DNA from: Nesterenkonia cremea
Lineage (GTDB): Bacteria > Actinomycetota > Actinomycetes > Actinomycetales > Micrococcaceae
Assembly: GCF_014642675.1 (NCBI RefSeq)
Contig: NZ_BMIS01000001.1
Coordinates: 434,001-498,000, forward strand
DNA: 64,000 nt
Direction of reading: 5' to 3'
Shown here: piece after piece, positions 8,123 through 20,173 of the stretch
Layout of the letters: every line of letters starts with the position of its first letter
Position numbering within the stretch: the first letter of the stretch is position 1
Position numbers and translations under genes: made by a program
The notes under the pieces: generated by a model
The model's database searches: none
What the model was told of the DNA's origin: nothing
What the model saw: the letters and a program-made list of their open reading frames with translations, nothing else

Positions 8123-9420
8123 GCCTGAGCTCCTTCCAGAGCGGCGGTCAGGGCCTGATCCAGGTCCCAGATGATGTCCTCGACGTCTTCCAGCCCTACT
8201 GAGATGCGCACCAGGTCATCCGGGATGCCGGCGGCTGCCAGCTGCTCGGCGTTGAGCTGCTGGTGGGTGGTGGAGGCCGGGTGCAGAACCAGGGTGCGGG
8301 CATCGCCCACATTGGCCAGATGGCTGGCCAGCTGCAGCCTGCCGATGAAGTCCGCACCGACCTCGCGGCCGCCCTTCACCCCGAAGCTGAAGACCGATCC
8401 CACGCCGTGGGGCAGCAGCTCCTTGCCGCGCTCGTGGTGCGGGTGGGCGGGCAGACCGGCATAGTTCACGTACTCGACGCGGTCGTCGGCGTCGAGCCAT
8501 TCGGCCACCCGCTGAGCGTTGCTCACATGTTCTTCAATGCGCTGAGGCAGGGTTTCGATTCCCTGGATCAGCTGGAAGGCGGCCTGCGGGGTCAGGCTGG
8601 GACCGAAGTCGCGCAGCTGCTCGGCGCGGATCTTGGTGAGGAACCCGTACTCGGCGAAGTTTCCCCACCAGGTCAGCCCGCCGTAGGAGGGGACCTCCTC
8701 GGTCATCTGCGGGAAGTTGCCGTTGTTCCACGGGAACGTCCCGGACTCCACGATCACACCGCCCAGGGTGGTGCCGTGCCCGCCCAGGAATTTGGTGACC
8801 GAATGGGTGACGATGTCGGCGTCGTGGTCGATCGGACGGATCAGGTATGGGGTGGTCAGCGTGGAGTCCACCACCAGCGGGATGCCGCGCTCATGGGCCA
8901 CATCGGCCAGGCCGCGCAGGTCCACCACATCGGAGCTGGGGTTGGAGACGATCTCGGTGAAGATCAGCTTGGTGTTGTCCTGGACGGCCGCGGCGAAGTC
9001 TTCGGCCTCATCGGAGTTCACAAAGGTGGTCTCGATGCCGAAGCGGCGCAGGCTCACATCCAGCTGGGTGACTGTGCCGCCGTAGAGCTTGGAGCTGGCC
9101 ACGATGTGGTCGCCCTGCTCGCACAGTGCGGCGAAGACCAGGAACTCGGCAGACATCCCCGACGCTGTGGCCACGGCACCGATGCCGCCCTCCAGCGAGG
9201 CGATGCGCTCCTCCAGGGCGGCGACCGTCGGGTTGCCGATGCGGGAGTAGATGTTGCCGAACTTCTGCAGCGCGAACAGGTTGGCGGCGTCGTCGGTGTC
9301 CTTGAACACGAAGGAGGTGGACTGGTGGATCGGCACCGCGCGGGTGCCGTAGGTGGCGTCCGGGACGGCGCCGGCGTGCAGCGCTCGAGTGCGGAAGCCG
9401 AACGTCCGGTCTTCAGTCAT
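8119..9420 (-). CDS. metY: O-acetylhomoserine/O-acetylserine sulfhydrylase
   Basis: PLP enzyme that turns O-acetylhomoserine and sulfide into homocysteine and acetate, giving direct sulfhydrylation for methionine. The 433 aa length is typical of the Cys/Met metabolism family. Signatures are TRALHAGAVPD at the N-terminus, YSRIGNPT, the PLP-contacting ASGMSAEF and the PLP lysine in HSVTKFLGGHG, with the C-terminal SVGLEDVEDIIWDLD. It overlaps both neighbours by 4 bp. It is controlled by the SAM riboswitch at 14453-14547 as part of the same minus-strand operon. Confidence 0.95.
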   Translation of the reverse strand: MTEDRTFGFRTRALHAGAVPDATYGTRAVPIHQSTSFVFKDTDDAANLFALQKFGNIYSRIGNPTVAALEERIASLEGGIGAVATASGMSAEFLVFAALCEQGDHIVASSKLYGGTVTQLDVSLRRFGIETTFVNSDEAEDFAAAVQDNTKLIFTEIVSNPSSDVVDLRGLADVAHERGIPLVVDSTLTTPYLIRPIDHDADIVTHSVTKFLGGHGTTLGGVIVESGTFPWNNGNFPQMTEEVPSYGGLTWWGNFAEYGFLTKIRAEQLRDFGPSLTPQAAFQLIQGIETLPQRIEEHVSNAQRVAEWLDADDRVEYVNYAGLPAHPHHERGKELLPHGVGSVFSFGVKGGREVGADFIGRLQLASHLANVGDARTLVLHPASTTHQQLNAEQLAAAGIPDDLVRISVGLEDVEDIIWDLDQALTAALEGAQA

Positions 9421-11507
9421 GCTGTGGCCTCTTCTCTCTGGGGTGCTGTCTTCAGGTCCTGGCAGATCTGTTGGATCTGCGGAACACAGGGTTCGTTCTG
9501 CAGGCTTGTGGTGTCGCCGAGGGTCTCACCGTCGTGCAGCTGGGTCAGCAGCCGGCGCATGATCTTCCCCGAGCGGGTCTTGGGGACCTCCGGCACGGGG
9601 ATGACCATGCGCGGCTTGGCCACCGGGCCGATGACCTCACCCACATGGGCACGCAGCTCCGGAAGCAGCTCCTCCTCGGAGCGCTGCTGTCCGCTGCTGC
9701 TGAGCACCACGAAGGCGACGGCGGCATGACCGGTGGTGGCGTCATAGCAGGGCGCGACGCCGGCCTCGACCACATCGGGATGGGTCACCAGGGCGGATTC
9801 GATCTCGATGGTGGAGAGCAGGTGCCCGGAGACATTGATGGCGTCGTCGATGCGGCCCAGGATCCAGATGTCCTCATCGGCGTCGCGGCGGGCCCCGTCC
9901 CCGGCGAGGAACCAGCCGCGGCCGCCCTCGGCCTGGGCGTACTTCTCCCAGTAGGAGGTGTAGAACCGCTCCGGGTTGCCCCAGACGGTCCGTGCCATGG
10001 AGGGCCCGGTCCGGGTGACGACGATGTTGCCCTGCACATCGGTGCCGGTGGGAGTGCCGAGCTCATCGACCACGGCGGTCTTCCAACCGGGCATCTCCTG
10101 GGCCACCGAACCCGGCTTGAAGCGGGAGGGATCCCGCTGCTCGGGCCTGGGGGAGAGGACCGTGGAGCCGGATTCGGACTGCCACCAGGTGTCCACCAGC
10201 GGCAGGGCAGGGGTGCCGTCGGCGGCGATGGAGTCCCGCCCGACCTCCCGGCGCAGCCAGTCGGCGGCCTCCGGGTTCACCGCCTCACCCACTGTGCCGC
10301 CCAGGCGGATGGAGGAGAGGTCGTATTCGGCAGGGATTCCTGAAGGCCACCAACCCATCAGTGAGCGGACCAGCGTGGGGGCGGTGTAGTAGCTGGTCAC
10401 CCGGTGGCGCTGGATGATCTCGAAGTGCCGGCCCGCATGCGGGACGTTCGGCACGCCCTCGTAGATCACCTGGGTGGCTCCGGCGCCCAGCGGCCCGTAC
10501 ATCTCATAGGTGTGGGCGGTGACCCAGGCGAGGTCGGCGGTGCACCAATGGACGTCGGCGTCGCGCTGGTCCGGATCCGGGTGCGCGAACAGCCGCAGGT
10601 AGCTGTAGACCGCGCCGGTCAGATAGCCGCCGGTGGTGTGCACCAGGCCCTTCGGCTTCCCCGTGGTCCCGGAGGTGTACATGATGAACAGCGGGGTCTC
10701 CGCCTCGAAGAACTGCGGCTCATGCTGGGCGGAGGCGGTGTCCACGATCTGGTGCCACCACACATCGCGGCCCAGCCCGTCCCCGTTGAGGTCCTCGGAG
10801 GTCCAGGAGACCTCGCTTCCGGTGCGGCGCAGCACCAGCACGTGCTCGATCTGGTTCTCACCGGCCACGGCGGCGTCGGCGTTCTCCTTCACCGGAACCG
10901 CACGGCCGCGGCGGAACTGGCCGTCGGTGGTGACCAGCAGCTTGGCCCCGGTGTCCTCCACGCGGAACTGCAGCGCCTCAGCGGAGAAGCCGCCGAAGAC
11001 CAGCGAATGCACCGCACCGATCCGCGCGCAGGCCAGCGTGATCACGATGGTCTCCACCAGCACCGGCAGGTAGATGACCACGCGGTCGCCCTGGGTGACG
11101 CCGAGGGACTCCAGGGCGTTGGCGGCTCGGTTCACCCTTTCCTGCAGGTCGGCGTAGGTGACGTCCTCACGGTCGCCGGGCTCGCCCTCGAAATGCAGAG
11201 CGACGACGTCGCCGCGGCCGGCCTGGACATGACGGTCCACGCAGTTCACCGCGGCGTTGAGCCGGCCGTCCTCGAACCAGCGCATATCCGGGCCCCGCTT
11301 GGCCTCAGAGTCCGGAGGGGTCCAGCTGTGGGTGGTGCGGAAGGGGGTGCCCCAGTCCAGGAGACCAGCGGCACGGGCCCAGAAGTCCAGCCGCGCGGCC
11401 TCGGCGGTGTCATCGGTCAGGTCCGGCTCATCCCAGGCATGGACGTCCGCTTCCAGCGGGTGCGGGGTCCGGGCGTGTGCGGCTGCGGCGTGTGTGTTCA
11501 GGCCCAT
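9417..11507 (-). CDS. acs: acetyl-CoA synthetase (AMP-forming)
   Basis: Activates acetate to acetyl-CoA through acetyl-AMP. The product is 696 aa, starting at ATG 11507, which overlaps the permease stop. Motifs are the P-loop YTSGTTGKPKGLVHTTG, DTWWQSESG (usually WWQTETG), GRIDDAINVSGHLLST and the C-terminal PKTRSGKIMRRLL, where the lysine is the usual acetylation site. It lies directly upstream of metY with a 4-bp overlap. MetY releases one acetate per homocysteine, so Acs here could recycle acetate to acetyl-CoA for homoserine acetylation (inference). A different short carboxylate as substrate cannot be excluded. Confidence 0.9.
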   Translation of the reverse strand: MGLNTHAAAAHARTPHPLEADVHAWDEPDLTDDTAEAARLDFWARAAGLLDWGTPFRTTHSWTPPDSEAKRGPDMRWFEDGRLNAAVNCVDRHVQAGRGDVVALHFEGEPGDREDVTYADLQERVNRAANALESLGVTQGDRVVIYLPVLVETIVITLACARIGAVHSLVFGGFSAEALQFRVEDTGAKLLVTTDGQFRRGRAVPVKENADAAVAGENQIEHVLVLRRTGSEVSWTSEDLNGDGLGRDVWWHQIVDTASAQHEPQFFEAETPLFIMYTSGTTGKPKGLVHTTGGYLTGAVYSYLRLFAHPDPDQRDADVHWCTADLAWVTAHTYEMYGPLGAGATQVIYEGVPNVPHAGRHFEIIQRHRVTSYYTAPTLVRSLMGWWPSGIPAEYDLSSIRLGGTVGEAVNPEAADWLRREVGRDSIAADGTPALPLVDTWWQSESGSTVLSPRPEQRDPSRFKPGSVAQEMPGWKTAVVDELGTPTGTDVQGNIVVTRTGPSMARTVWGNPERFYTSYWEKYAQAEGGRGWFLAGDGARRDADEDIWILGRIDDAINVSGHLLSTIEIESALVTHPDVVEAGVAPCYDATTGHAAVAFVVLSSSGQQRSEEELLPELRAHVGEVIGPVAKPRMVIPVPEVPKTRSGKIMRRLLTQLHDGETLGDTTSLQNEPCVPQIQQICQDLKTAPQREEATA

Positions 11508-12418
11508 CTCACCAGTGCCTTTCGTTCGATCACACCGAGCAGAGCGTCGGTGAGCTTGCCCAGCAGTGCCAGCAGAACGATCGCCAGCAGCAGGCGGTCG
11601 GTGCGGCCGTTGTTCTGCGATTCGGTCAGCAGGAACCCGAGTCCCTCGGCCGCGGCCAGCAGCTCGGCGGCCACCAGGAACAGCCAGGCCTGGGCCAGGC
11701 CGAGGCGCAGCCCGGAGAAGACCGGCGGGACCACTGCGGGCAGCTGGACGGTGCCCAGCAGTCGGATGCCGTGGAAGCCGAAGGCGCGCCCTGCCTCCAC
11801 CAGCTGCGGATCCACGTGACGCAGCGCCGAGTGCACCGAGGTGAAGACCGGGAAGAAGGCGCCGATGGCGATCAGCAGGACCTTGGAGTCCTCGCCGATT
11901 CCCACCCAGAGCAGCAGCAGCGGAACCCAGGCCAGCGAGGGCACAGCGCGGAAGGCACCCACAGTGGGGTGCAGCAGGTGGTCGGCGATCTTGGACAGGC
12001 CCAGCAGCGAGCCCAGCGCCAGTCCGGCGCCGGCGCCGATGGCGAAGCCCAGCAGCACGCGCTGCAGGGAGATGCTCATATGTTCGGCCAGCAGCCCGGA
12101 TTCGAAGAGCCCGACGCCGGCCTCGTAGACGTCCATCGGCGGGGGCAGCTGGATGGGGGAGAAGATCTCCAGGGATTCGGTGACCAGCCACCACAGTGCC
12201 AGCAGCGCCACCGGCACCACAGAGCCTACGGCGAATTTGGCCAGTGGGTTCAGTCCCTCGCGGGGTGCCTTGGCGGGCTTGGTCTGAGCGGAGCCGGCGT
12301 CGCCGCTGTGCGGATCGGAGACCCGGTTCTGTTCAGCGTTCGCCTCCGCAGCGATGCCCGCGGCAACATTGCTGCCGGGGGTGTCATGGCTGGGGGACTG
12401 GGTGTGGAGCGGGCTCAT
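11498..12418 (-). CDS. ABC transporter permease, sulfonate/taurine type
   Basis: Membrane subunit of a nitrate/sulfonate/taurine-type importer, 306 aa. After a polar N-terminus there is an inner-membrane domain with about six segments, and the EAA-loop region reads EAGRAFGFHGIRLLGTVQLP, contacting the ATPase. Its ATG overlaps the stop of the binding-protein gene and its stop overlaps acs. Riboswitch control by SAM implies a sulfur substrate, which is why I favour sulfonate over nitrate or a thiamine precursor. The exact substrate is unknown. Confidence 0.87.
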   Translation of the reverse strand: MSPLHTQSPSHDTPGSNVAAGIAAEANAEQNRVSDPHSGDAGSAQTKPAKAPREGLNPLAKFAVGSVVPVALLALWWLVTESLEIFSPIQLPPPMDVYEAGVGLFESGLLAEHMSISLQRVLLGFAIGAGAGLALGSLLGLSKIADHLLHPTVGAFRAVPSLAWVPLLLLWVGIGEDSKVLLIAIGAFFPVFTSVHSALRHVDPQLVEAGRAFGFHGIRLLGTVQLPAVVPPVFSGLRLGLAQAWLFLVAAELLAAAEGLGFLLTESQNNGRTDRLLLAIVLLALLGKLTDALLGVIERKALVRWA

Positions 12419-13479
12419 GCGTCGTCCTCATCCTCTGCGATGTCGGCCTCATGGGCGGCGTCCTCGGACCCCTCGGCGTCGGTGGGCTCAGCCTGCTCGG
12501 CGTACTCGGTCCAGAACAGCTCCTCCAGGGCCTCGTCCACCTGCTCCTCAGTGTCCACGTCGCCGTTCTCCACGAAGAACGGGCCGACGGGCTCCAGAGA
12601 CCCGTGCAGGTCATCGCCGGGCACCGGGCTGATGTCGAAGTTCACGCGCTCATCGAGGACCAGCTCAGCGACCTCGAGGTCGATGCCCGCGTGCTCAGCC
12701 AGGATCTCCGCGGTCTCCTCCGGGTTCTCCTCGGCCCACTGGCGGGCCTGCTCGTAGACATCGGTCACCGTCTGGGCGACCTCCGGGTAGTCTTCGAGGA
12801 AGTCGGCGGTGGCGTTCACCGTGCTGTAGGTGTTGAAGTCGACATCGCGGTGGACCAGCTCGGCTCCGGCGAGCTCGGCGTCACCCATGATCGGGTCCAG
12901 CCCCATCCAGGCGTCGACGTCGCCGTTCTCCAAGGCTTGGCGGCCGTCGGCGTGCTGAAGGGACTGAACCTCCACATCGTCCAGGGTGAGGCTGGCCTCG
13001 TCGAGGGTCTGAGCCAAGAAGAAGAACGGATCGGTGGCCAGGGTGGCGGCGACTGTGGCGCCCTCGAGGTCATCAGGGCCCTGGACCTCGGAATCCGGCT
13101 GCGCCACCAGTGCGGCCCACTCCGGCTGGGACTCGACGTAGAAGGTATGCACGTCTGCACCCACCGAGCGGTTCAGCAGAGCCGCCGAACCTGCAGCGGA
13201 GCCGACGTGCAGATTGCCGGCGCGCAGGTTCTCGTTGGCCTGGTTGGAGCCATGGGACTGAACCCATGTGACCTCGGTGCCCAGATCGTCCAGCTCCTCT
13301 TCCAGCCAACCGTGTTCCAGGATGATCAGGGAGAGCGGGTTGTAGGTGGCGAAGTCGATGTTGAGGACCTCGAGCTCGCCGTCACTCTCGCCGCCGCAGG
13401 CGGTGACCAGCAGCATCACGGCAGCTGCGCCGGAGACAGCCTGGGCGGAGCGGGGGATGCGGCGGGCAGTGCTGGGCAT
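12415..13479 (-). CDS. ABC transporter substrate-binding lipoprotein, sulfonate/taurine type
   Basis: Extracellular solute receptor of 354 aa. Lipoprotein signal with lipobox VTAC in AVMLLVTACGG. The SsuA/NMT1-like fold is suggested by LNIDFATYNPLSLIILE, GAAAGSAALLNRS-type sequence (here VGSAAGSAALLNRS), DDLEGATVAATLATDPF and NGDVDAWMGLDPIMG. A strongly acidic tail of about 60 residues follows the fold, unusual for the family and in keeping with the other acidic exported proteins here. It is separated from the ATPase gene by 78 bp. Confidence 0.87.
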   Translation of the reverse strand: MPSTARRIPRSAQAVSGAAAVMLLVTACGGESDGELEVLNIDFATYNPLSLIILEHGWLEEELDDLGTEVTWVQSHGSNQANENLRAGNLHVGSAAGSAALLNRSVGADVHTFYVESQPEWAALVAQPDSEVQGPDDLEGATVAATLATDPFFFLAQTLDEASLTLDDVEVQSLQHADGRQALENGDVDAWMGLDPIMGDAELAGAELVHRDVDFNTYSTVNATADFLEDYPEVAQTVTDVYEQARQWAEENPEETAEILAEHAGIDLEVAELVLDERVNFDISPVPGDDLHGSLEPVGPFFVENGDVDTEEQVDEALEELFWTEYAEQAEPTDAEGSEDAAHEADIAEDEDDA

Positions 13480-13557
13480 GGGAGAGCCTTTCGGGATGTG
13501 AGTGTGGGACGGTGCAACAGCCGTCCGGGGTGGAGTCTGTGCAGGGGATGGCCAGCG

Positions 13558-14439
13558 TCAGCGGCTGTGGGCTTCTACGCCCAGTCCGGAGAGGAGGTCT
13601 TCGCGCAGAGCGGTCACTTCGGCGGAGGAACGGGCGCGGGGGCGCCGGCCCGGCACGGTGAGCAGGCGGGAGATGGTCGCACCTTCGGGGGCGCCGCCTG
13701 GCTCCTGAGCCGGCTCGGCCGGTCCCAGCAGCAGGATGCGGTCGGCCAGCTGCAGGGCCTCGTCGACGTCGTGGGTCACCAATAGGACAGTTGTGCCGGT
13801 CTGGGCGTGGACGTCGAGGAGCAGATCCTGCATCTTCAGGCGGGTCAGGGCGTCGAGCGCACCGAAGGGTTCGTCGAGCAGCAGGACGCCGGGGCGGCGA
13901 GCCAGGGCTCGGGCCAGCGAGGCGCGCTGGGCCATGCCCCCGGAGATCTCCCGCGGACGCAGGTGCGCTCGGTCGCTCAGGCCGACCAGCTGGAGGAGCT
14001 CATCCACGCGTTCGCGGCCCTCAAGTTTGGACAGGCTGCGGGGCAGGCCCAGGGCGACGTTCTTCCGGATGGAGCGCCAGGGCAGCAGGCGCGGCTCCTG
14101 GAAGCCGACGGCGGTACGCTCGTCATAGCGCCGGACCGGCTCCCCGCCGATGAGGATCTCACCCTCATGGCCGGTGTCCAGGCCTCCCACCTGGCGCAGC
14201 AGCGTGGACTTGCCGCAGCCGGAGGAGCCCAGGACGGCGATGACCTCGCCGGGCCGGATCTGCAGGGTGACATCGCGCAGGACGGTGCGCTCGCCGAAGG
14301 TCCTGCCCACGTGGACGAGATCCACAGTGAGCGAGGGGGGCGATGCCGTGGGCGCCGGAAGCGGCGAAGGGGCCACGGGTGCGCTGTGCTCAGCGAAGAC
14401 GGCGGCGTCGCGGTCCAGAGTGGGTGCGGACGAGCCCAT
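13558..14439 (-). CDS. ABC transporter ATP-binding protein, sulfonate/taurine type
   Basis: First gene of the SAM-riboswitch operon, 293 aa. Walker A is VLGSSGCGKSTLL, the Q-loop VGFQEPRLLPW (the QEPRLLPW form is typical of SsuB/TauB), the signature ISGGMAQRASLARAL, Walker B LLLDEPFGAL and the switch His in LLVTHDVDEA. The N-terminal ~35 residues are a Pro/Ala-rich extension before the domain. ATG 14439 is 14 nt after the riboswitch, and its GGGAG ribosome site touches the 3' strand of the riboswitch P1 helix. Confidence 0.92.
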   Translation of the reverse strand: MGSSAPTLDRDAAVFAEHSAPVAPSPLPAPTASPPSLTVDLVHVGRTFGERTVLRDVTLQIRPGEVIAVLGSSGCGKSTLLRQVGGLDTGHEGEILIGGEPVRRYDERTAVGFQEPRLLPWRSIRKNVALGLPRSLSKLEGRERVDELLQLVGLSDRAHLRPREISGGMAQRASLARALARRPGVLLLDEPFGALDALTRLKMQDLLLDVHAQTGTTVLLVTHDVDEALQLADRILLLGPAEPAQEPGGAPEGATISRLLTVPGRRPRARSSAEVTALREDLLSGLGVEAHSR

Positions 14440-14452
14440 AGGAAAATCACTC

Positions 14453-14547
14453 CCATCGATCCTGGCGGTAGCACCTTTCGAGAAGGGGTGACTTCTCGGT
14501 GGTTGCTGCGGCGTCGCAGAGCCAGATCTCTCAGCCGCTCGGGATGG
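14453..14547 (-). promoter_or_regulatory. SAM riboswitch (SAM-I/SAM-IV superfamily, no P4) upstream of the sulfonate/metY operon
   Basis: On the minus strand, P1 pairs CCATC (14547-14543) with GATGG (14457-14453). Between them lie GCGGCTGAGAGATCTGGCTC, GACGCCGCAGCAACC, a P3 hairpin (CCGAGAAGTCACCCCTTCTCG) and the conserved AGGTGCTACCGCCAGGA. P2 is closed by GCGGC/GCCGC. A P4 hairpin is absent, as in the SAM-I/IV variants of Actinobacteria. The P1 3' strand runs straight into the GGGAG ribosome site of the ATPase gene, so ligand binding probably hides the start site. Two sister copies lie at 19289-19372 and 34401-34489. Confidence 0.9.
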
Positions 14548-14619
14548 TTACCTGCCCAGAGTACGCTCCGGGCGGCGAGGAGATCAAAGTCTCGCTGTCA
14601 TGTCGGGACACACTCACAG

Positions 14620-14648
14620 TTGCCCACATCACATCAGGGGTGTACTGT
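14620..14648 (+). promoter_or_regulatory. probable sigma-70-type promoter of the beta-glucoside operon
   Basis: TTGCCC (14620-14625) and TACTGT (14643-14648) are separated by exactly 17 bp. Transcription would start near 14655, about 16 nt before the antiterminator target that begins at 14671. The prediction rests on pattern and position only. Confidence 0.55.
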
Positions 14649-14670
14649 TGCTCGTCAGAAATAGGTAGCA

Positions 14671-14723
14671 GGGTTGTTACTTTCGAGACCTCCGGTTCGC
14701 TGGAGTTCTGTGAGGCAAGACCT
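14671..14723 (+). promoter_or_regulatory. ribonucleic antiterminator (RAT) target of a BglG/LicT-type protein
   Basis: GGGTTGTTAC at 14671-14680 and TGAGGCAAGACC at 14711-14722 match the two conserved strands of RAT sequences (GGATTGTTAC...AGGCAAAACC in well-studied cases). Between them is a hairpin CCTCCGG/TTCG/CTGGAG. The 3' strand AAGACC overlaps the left arm of the terminator at 14718-14762, so forming the RAT hairpin and forming the terminator are mutually exclusive, the standard design. Confidence 0.85.
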
Positions 14724-14762
14724 GAGACATCACGTCACACGTGTGTCTCGGGTCTTTTTTTT
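14718..14762 (+). terminator. conditional intrinsic terminator in the bgl leader
   Basis: AGACCTGAGACA (14718-14729) pairs with TGTCTCGGGTCT (14744-14755), followed by a run of eight T. It ends 30 nt before the PTS gene. It overlaps the RAT element, so it should stop transcription unless the antiterminator protein binds. Confidence 0.93.
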
Positions 14763-14791
14763 GTGCCCGGAGTAGGGCGTGAGGAGTGATC

Positions 14792-18224
<3,433 letters not shown>

Positions 18225-18335
18225 GAGCTCAGGCCGGGCTGGACGGGCCGCTGTCAGAGGACGCAGCTCCAGCGGCGGCCGGCCCGGTCTGTTCCGGCTC
18301 GGTCTGATCCGGGTCAGTCGAGAGAGGCGGCAATC

Positions 18336-19178
18336 ATGGAAGTCCTGAGGACCTTCAACAACAACGTCATCCTTGCGCGGTCTCCGCAGGGTCAGGACGT
18401 GGTGCTGACCGGGCGAGGACTGGGTTTCTAAGCCAAACCTGGTCAGAAGGTCGACGAGTCGAAGATCGTCCAGGTCTTCGCGCCGGTGGACGGCCGTGAT
18501 CCTGACCATCTGGGCCAGCTCGTGGCCGCGGTGCCTCCTGAGCACATGAAGCTCAGCGTGGAGGCCTTCGCCGCCGCGGGACTCAGCCGGCTGATCGACA
18601 GTAGTCCCTCGCTGGTGGTGACGGTGGCGGACCACATCAGCTTCGCGATCAGGCGGATCAGAGATGGGATACAGGTGACCTATCCCCTGGAGGCGGAGGT
18701 CGCTCATCTGTATCCGAAGGAGCTGGAGCAGGCCCGCCACGTGCTCACCGCGCTCAACAGAGCCGCTGAGGTGGAACTCCCCGACGGGGAGGTGGTCGCC
18801 ATCGCCATGCATATCGTCAACGCCGGGTTCACCAGCGGGGACCTGTCCTACACCTACACGATGACCGGCCTGCTGCATCAGCTCCTCGAGGTGGTCGGGG
18901 ACACGTACGGCTGCACGCTGGAGACATCGAGCATCTCTGTGGCTCGGTTCATCACACATCTTCGCTATCTCTTCGTGCGCATCGCCTCAGGGAAGCAGCT
19001 CGAGGACAACGCCTCGGCCGTGGCCACAGCGATCATGGACGGTGATCCTCAGGCGTACCGCTGCGCAGAACGGGTGGCGACTCTGCTCGAGCTGCGTCTG
19101 GACACCACCATCTCTTCAGACGAAGTCGCCTACCTCGCCCTCCATATCGCCCGTGTGACGTCTGACCCGCGGACATGA
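18336..19178 (+). pseudogene. BglG/LicT-family transcriptional antiterminator interrupted by a TAA stop
   Basis: From ATG 18336 the protein begins MEVLRTFNNNVILARSPQGQ and reads the RNA-binding CAT domain to GRGLGF. A TAA at 18429-18431 then stops it at codon 32. The same frame continues AKPGQKVDESKIVQVF, exactly the expected next part of CAT, then two PRD domains (VADHISFAIRRI; AMHIVNAGF, HLRYLFVRIASGK). Without the stop the protein would be 280 aa, the normal length. A restart inside the gene would lack the RNA-binding domain. The leader RAT and terminator are intact, so loss of this protein should leave the operon off. A sequencing error is the main alternative. Confidence 0.85.
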
Positions 19179-19288
19179 CGGCTGTGCATGTGACCTCCTG
19201 TGACGGGAGCGACCTGACGATTTGGCGCTCTGCGCCTCCTGGGCCTTAGAGTTGGACACCGGCTGATCATGCAGATGTTCGGCCGAGA

Positions 19289-19372
19289 CCATCCAGAGCG
19301 ACTGAGAGATCTGGCTCGAAGACGTCGCAGCAACCACCCCGCGGGGCCCGGTGCTAACGCCAGGAACGATGG
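19289..19372 (+). promoter_or_regulatory. SAM riboswitch upstream of the metNIQ operon
   Basis: P1 is CCATC (19289-19293) with GATGG (19368-19372). P2 is closed by GCGAC/GTCGC around TGAGAGATCTGGCTCGAAGA; relative to the two sister copies (GCGGC/GCCGC) this is a compensated base-pair change. GCAGCAACC, a CCCCGCGGGG P3 hairpin and GGTGCTAACGCCAGGAAC follow. There is no P4. The GGAGAG ribosome site of metN overlaps the end of P1. Confidence 0.92.
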
Positions 19373-19381
19373 AGAGTGTTC

Positions 19382-20173
19382 ATGATTTCTCTGCGCAATG
19401 TCACCACCGCCTTCGCCGCTCGCGGCAAGGATCCGGTGATCGCCGTCGAGGACGTGAGTCTGGAGATTCCGCAGGGGAGCATCCAGGGCATCATCGGCTT
19501 CTCCGGCGCCGGCAAGTCGACTCTGCTGCGCAACATCAACCTGCTCGAGCGCCCCACAGTGGGCGAGGTCGAAGTGGCCGGCATCGAGCTGACCTCCCTG
19601 GACGATGAGGAGCTGCGTCAGGCCCGGCACCAGATCGGCATGATCTTCCAAGGCTTCAACCTGGTGAACAACCTGACGGTGCTCCAGAACGTGGAGCTCT
19701 CGCTGAAGTTCGCCGGCGAGCGGAACAGGAGCGTCCGCCAGGTCCGTGCGGCCGAGGCGCTTGAAATCGTGGACATCACCGAGAAGGCCACGTCCTACCC
19801 GGCCCAGCTCTCCGGCGGTCAGAAGCAGCGGGTGGCCATCGCTCGCGCCCTGGCCACCCGTCCGGAGGTGCTGCTCTGCGACGAACCGACTTCCGCGCTG
19901 GACCCGTTCACCACCGCCACTGTCCTGCAGTACCTGGCCGATGTGAACCGGGACCTGGGCATCACCGTGGTGATCGTGACCCACGAGATGGAGGTCATCA
20001 AGGCCCTGGCCGATGACGTGGCCGTGATGGAGGGCGGAAGGCTGGTGGAGAAGTTCCCCTCCGCCGACCTGCACCGCGAGGACTTCACCCCGGAGACCTC
20101 CATCGGGCGCTATCTGATGAGTGAGGGCATCAGCGTGGACCGCGGCCTGAGCGCAGCAGGAGGTGCCCGCTGA
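19382..20173 (+). CDS. metN: methionine ABC transporter ATP-binding protein
   Basis: Energy-coupling subunit of the MetNIQ methionine importer, 263 aa from ATG 19382 (an in-frame GTG lies 6 nt earlier inside the riboswitch-proximal ribosome site). Walker A GFSGAGKSTLL, Q-loop MIFQGFNLVNNLTV, signature LSGGQKQRVAIARAL, Walker B LLCDEPTSALDP and switch HEMEV are typical of MetN. The C-terminal ACT-like NIL domain of longer MetN proteins is missing, so transinhibition by methionine through that domain is not expected. It overlaps metI by one base. Confidence 0.93.
   Translation: MISLRNVTTAFAARGKDPVIAVEDVSLEIPQGSIQGIIGFSGAGKSTLLRNINLLERPTVGEVEVAGIELTSLDDEELRQARHQIGMIFQGFNLVNNLTVLQNVELSLKFAGERNRSVRQVRAAEALEIVDITEKATSYPAQLSGGQKQRVAIARALATRPEVLLCDEPTSALDPFTTATVLQYLADVNRDLGITVVIVTHEMEVIKALADDVAVMEGGRLVEKFPSADLHREDFTPETSIGRYLMSEGISVDRGLSAAGGAR

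Noticed and set aside
9417..12194. A start for acetyl-CoA synthetase far upstream, giving 925 aa
   Set aside because: The extra 229 residues overlap the permease gene completely and are Arg/Ala-rich frame noise. ATG 11507 gives a normal enzyme.
18225..18335. The GC-rich inverted repeat after the phospho-beta-glucosidase, considered as a second RAT/terminator as in E. coli bgl
   Set aside because: It lacks the conserved GGNTTGTTAC and GGCAAAACC-type strands and any T-run.
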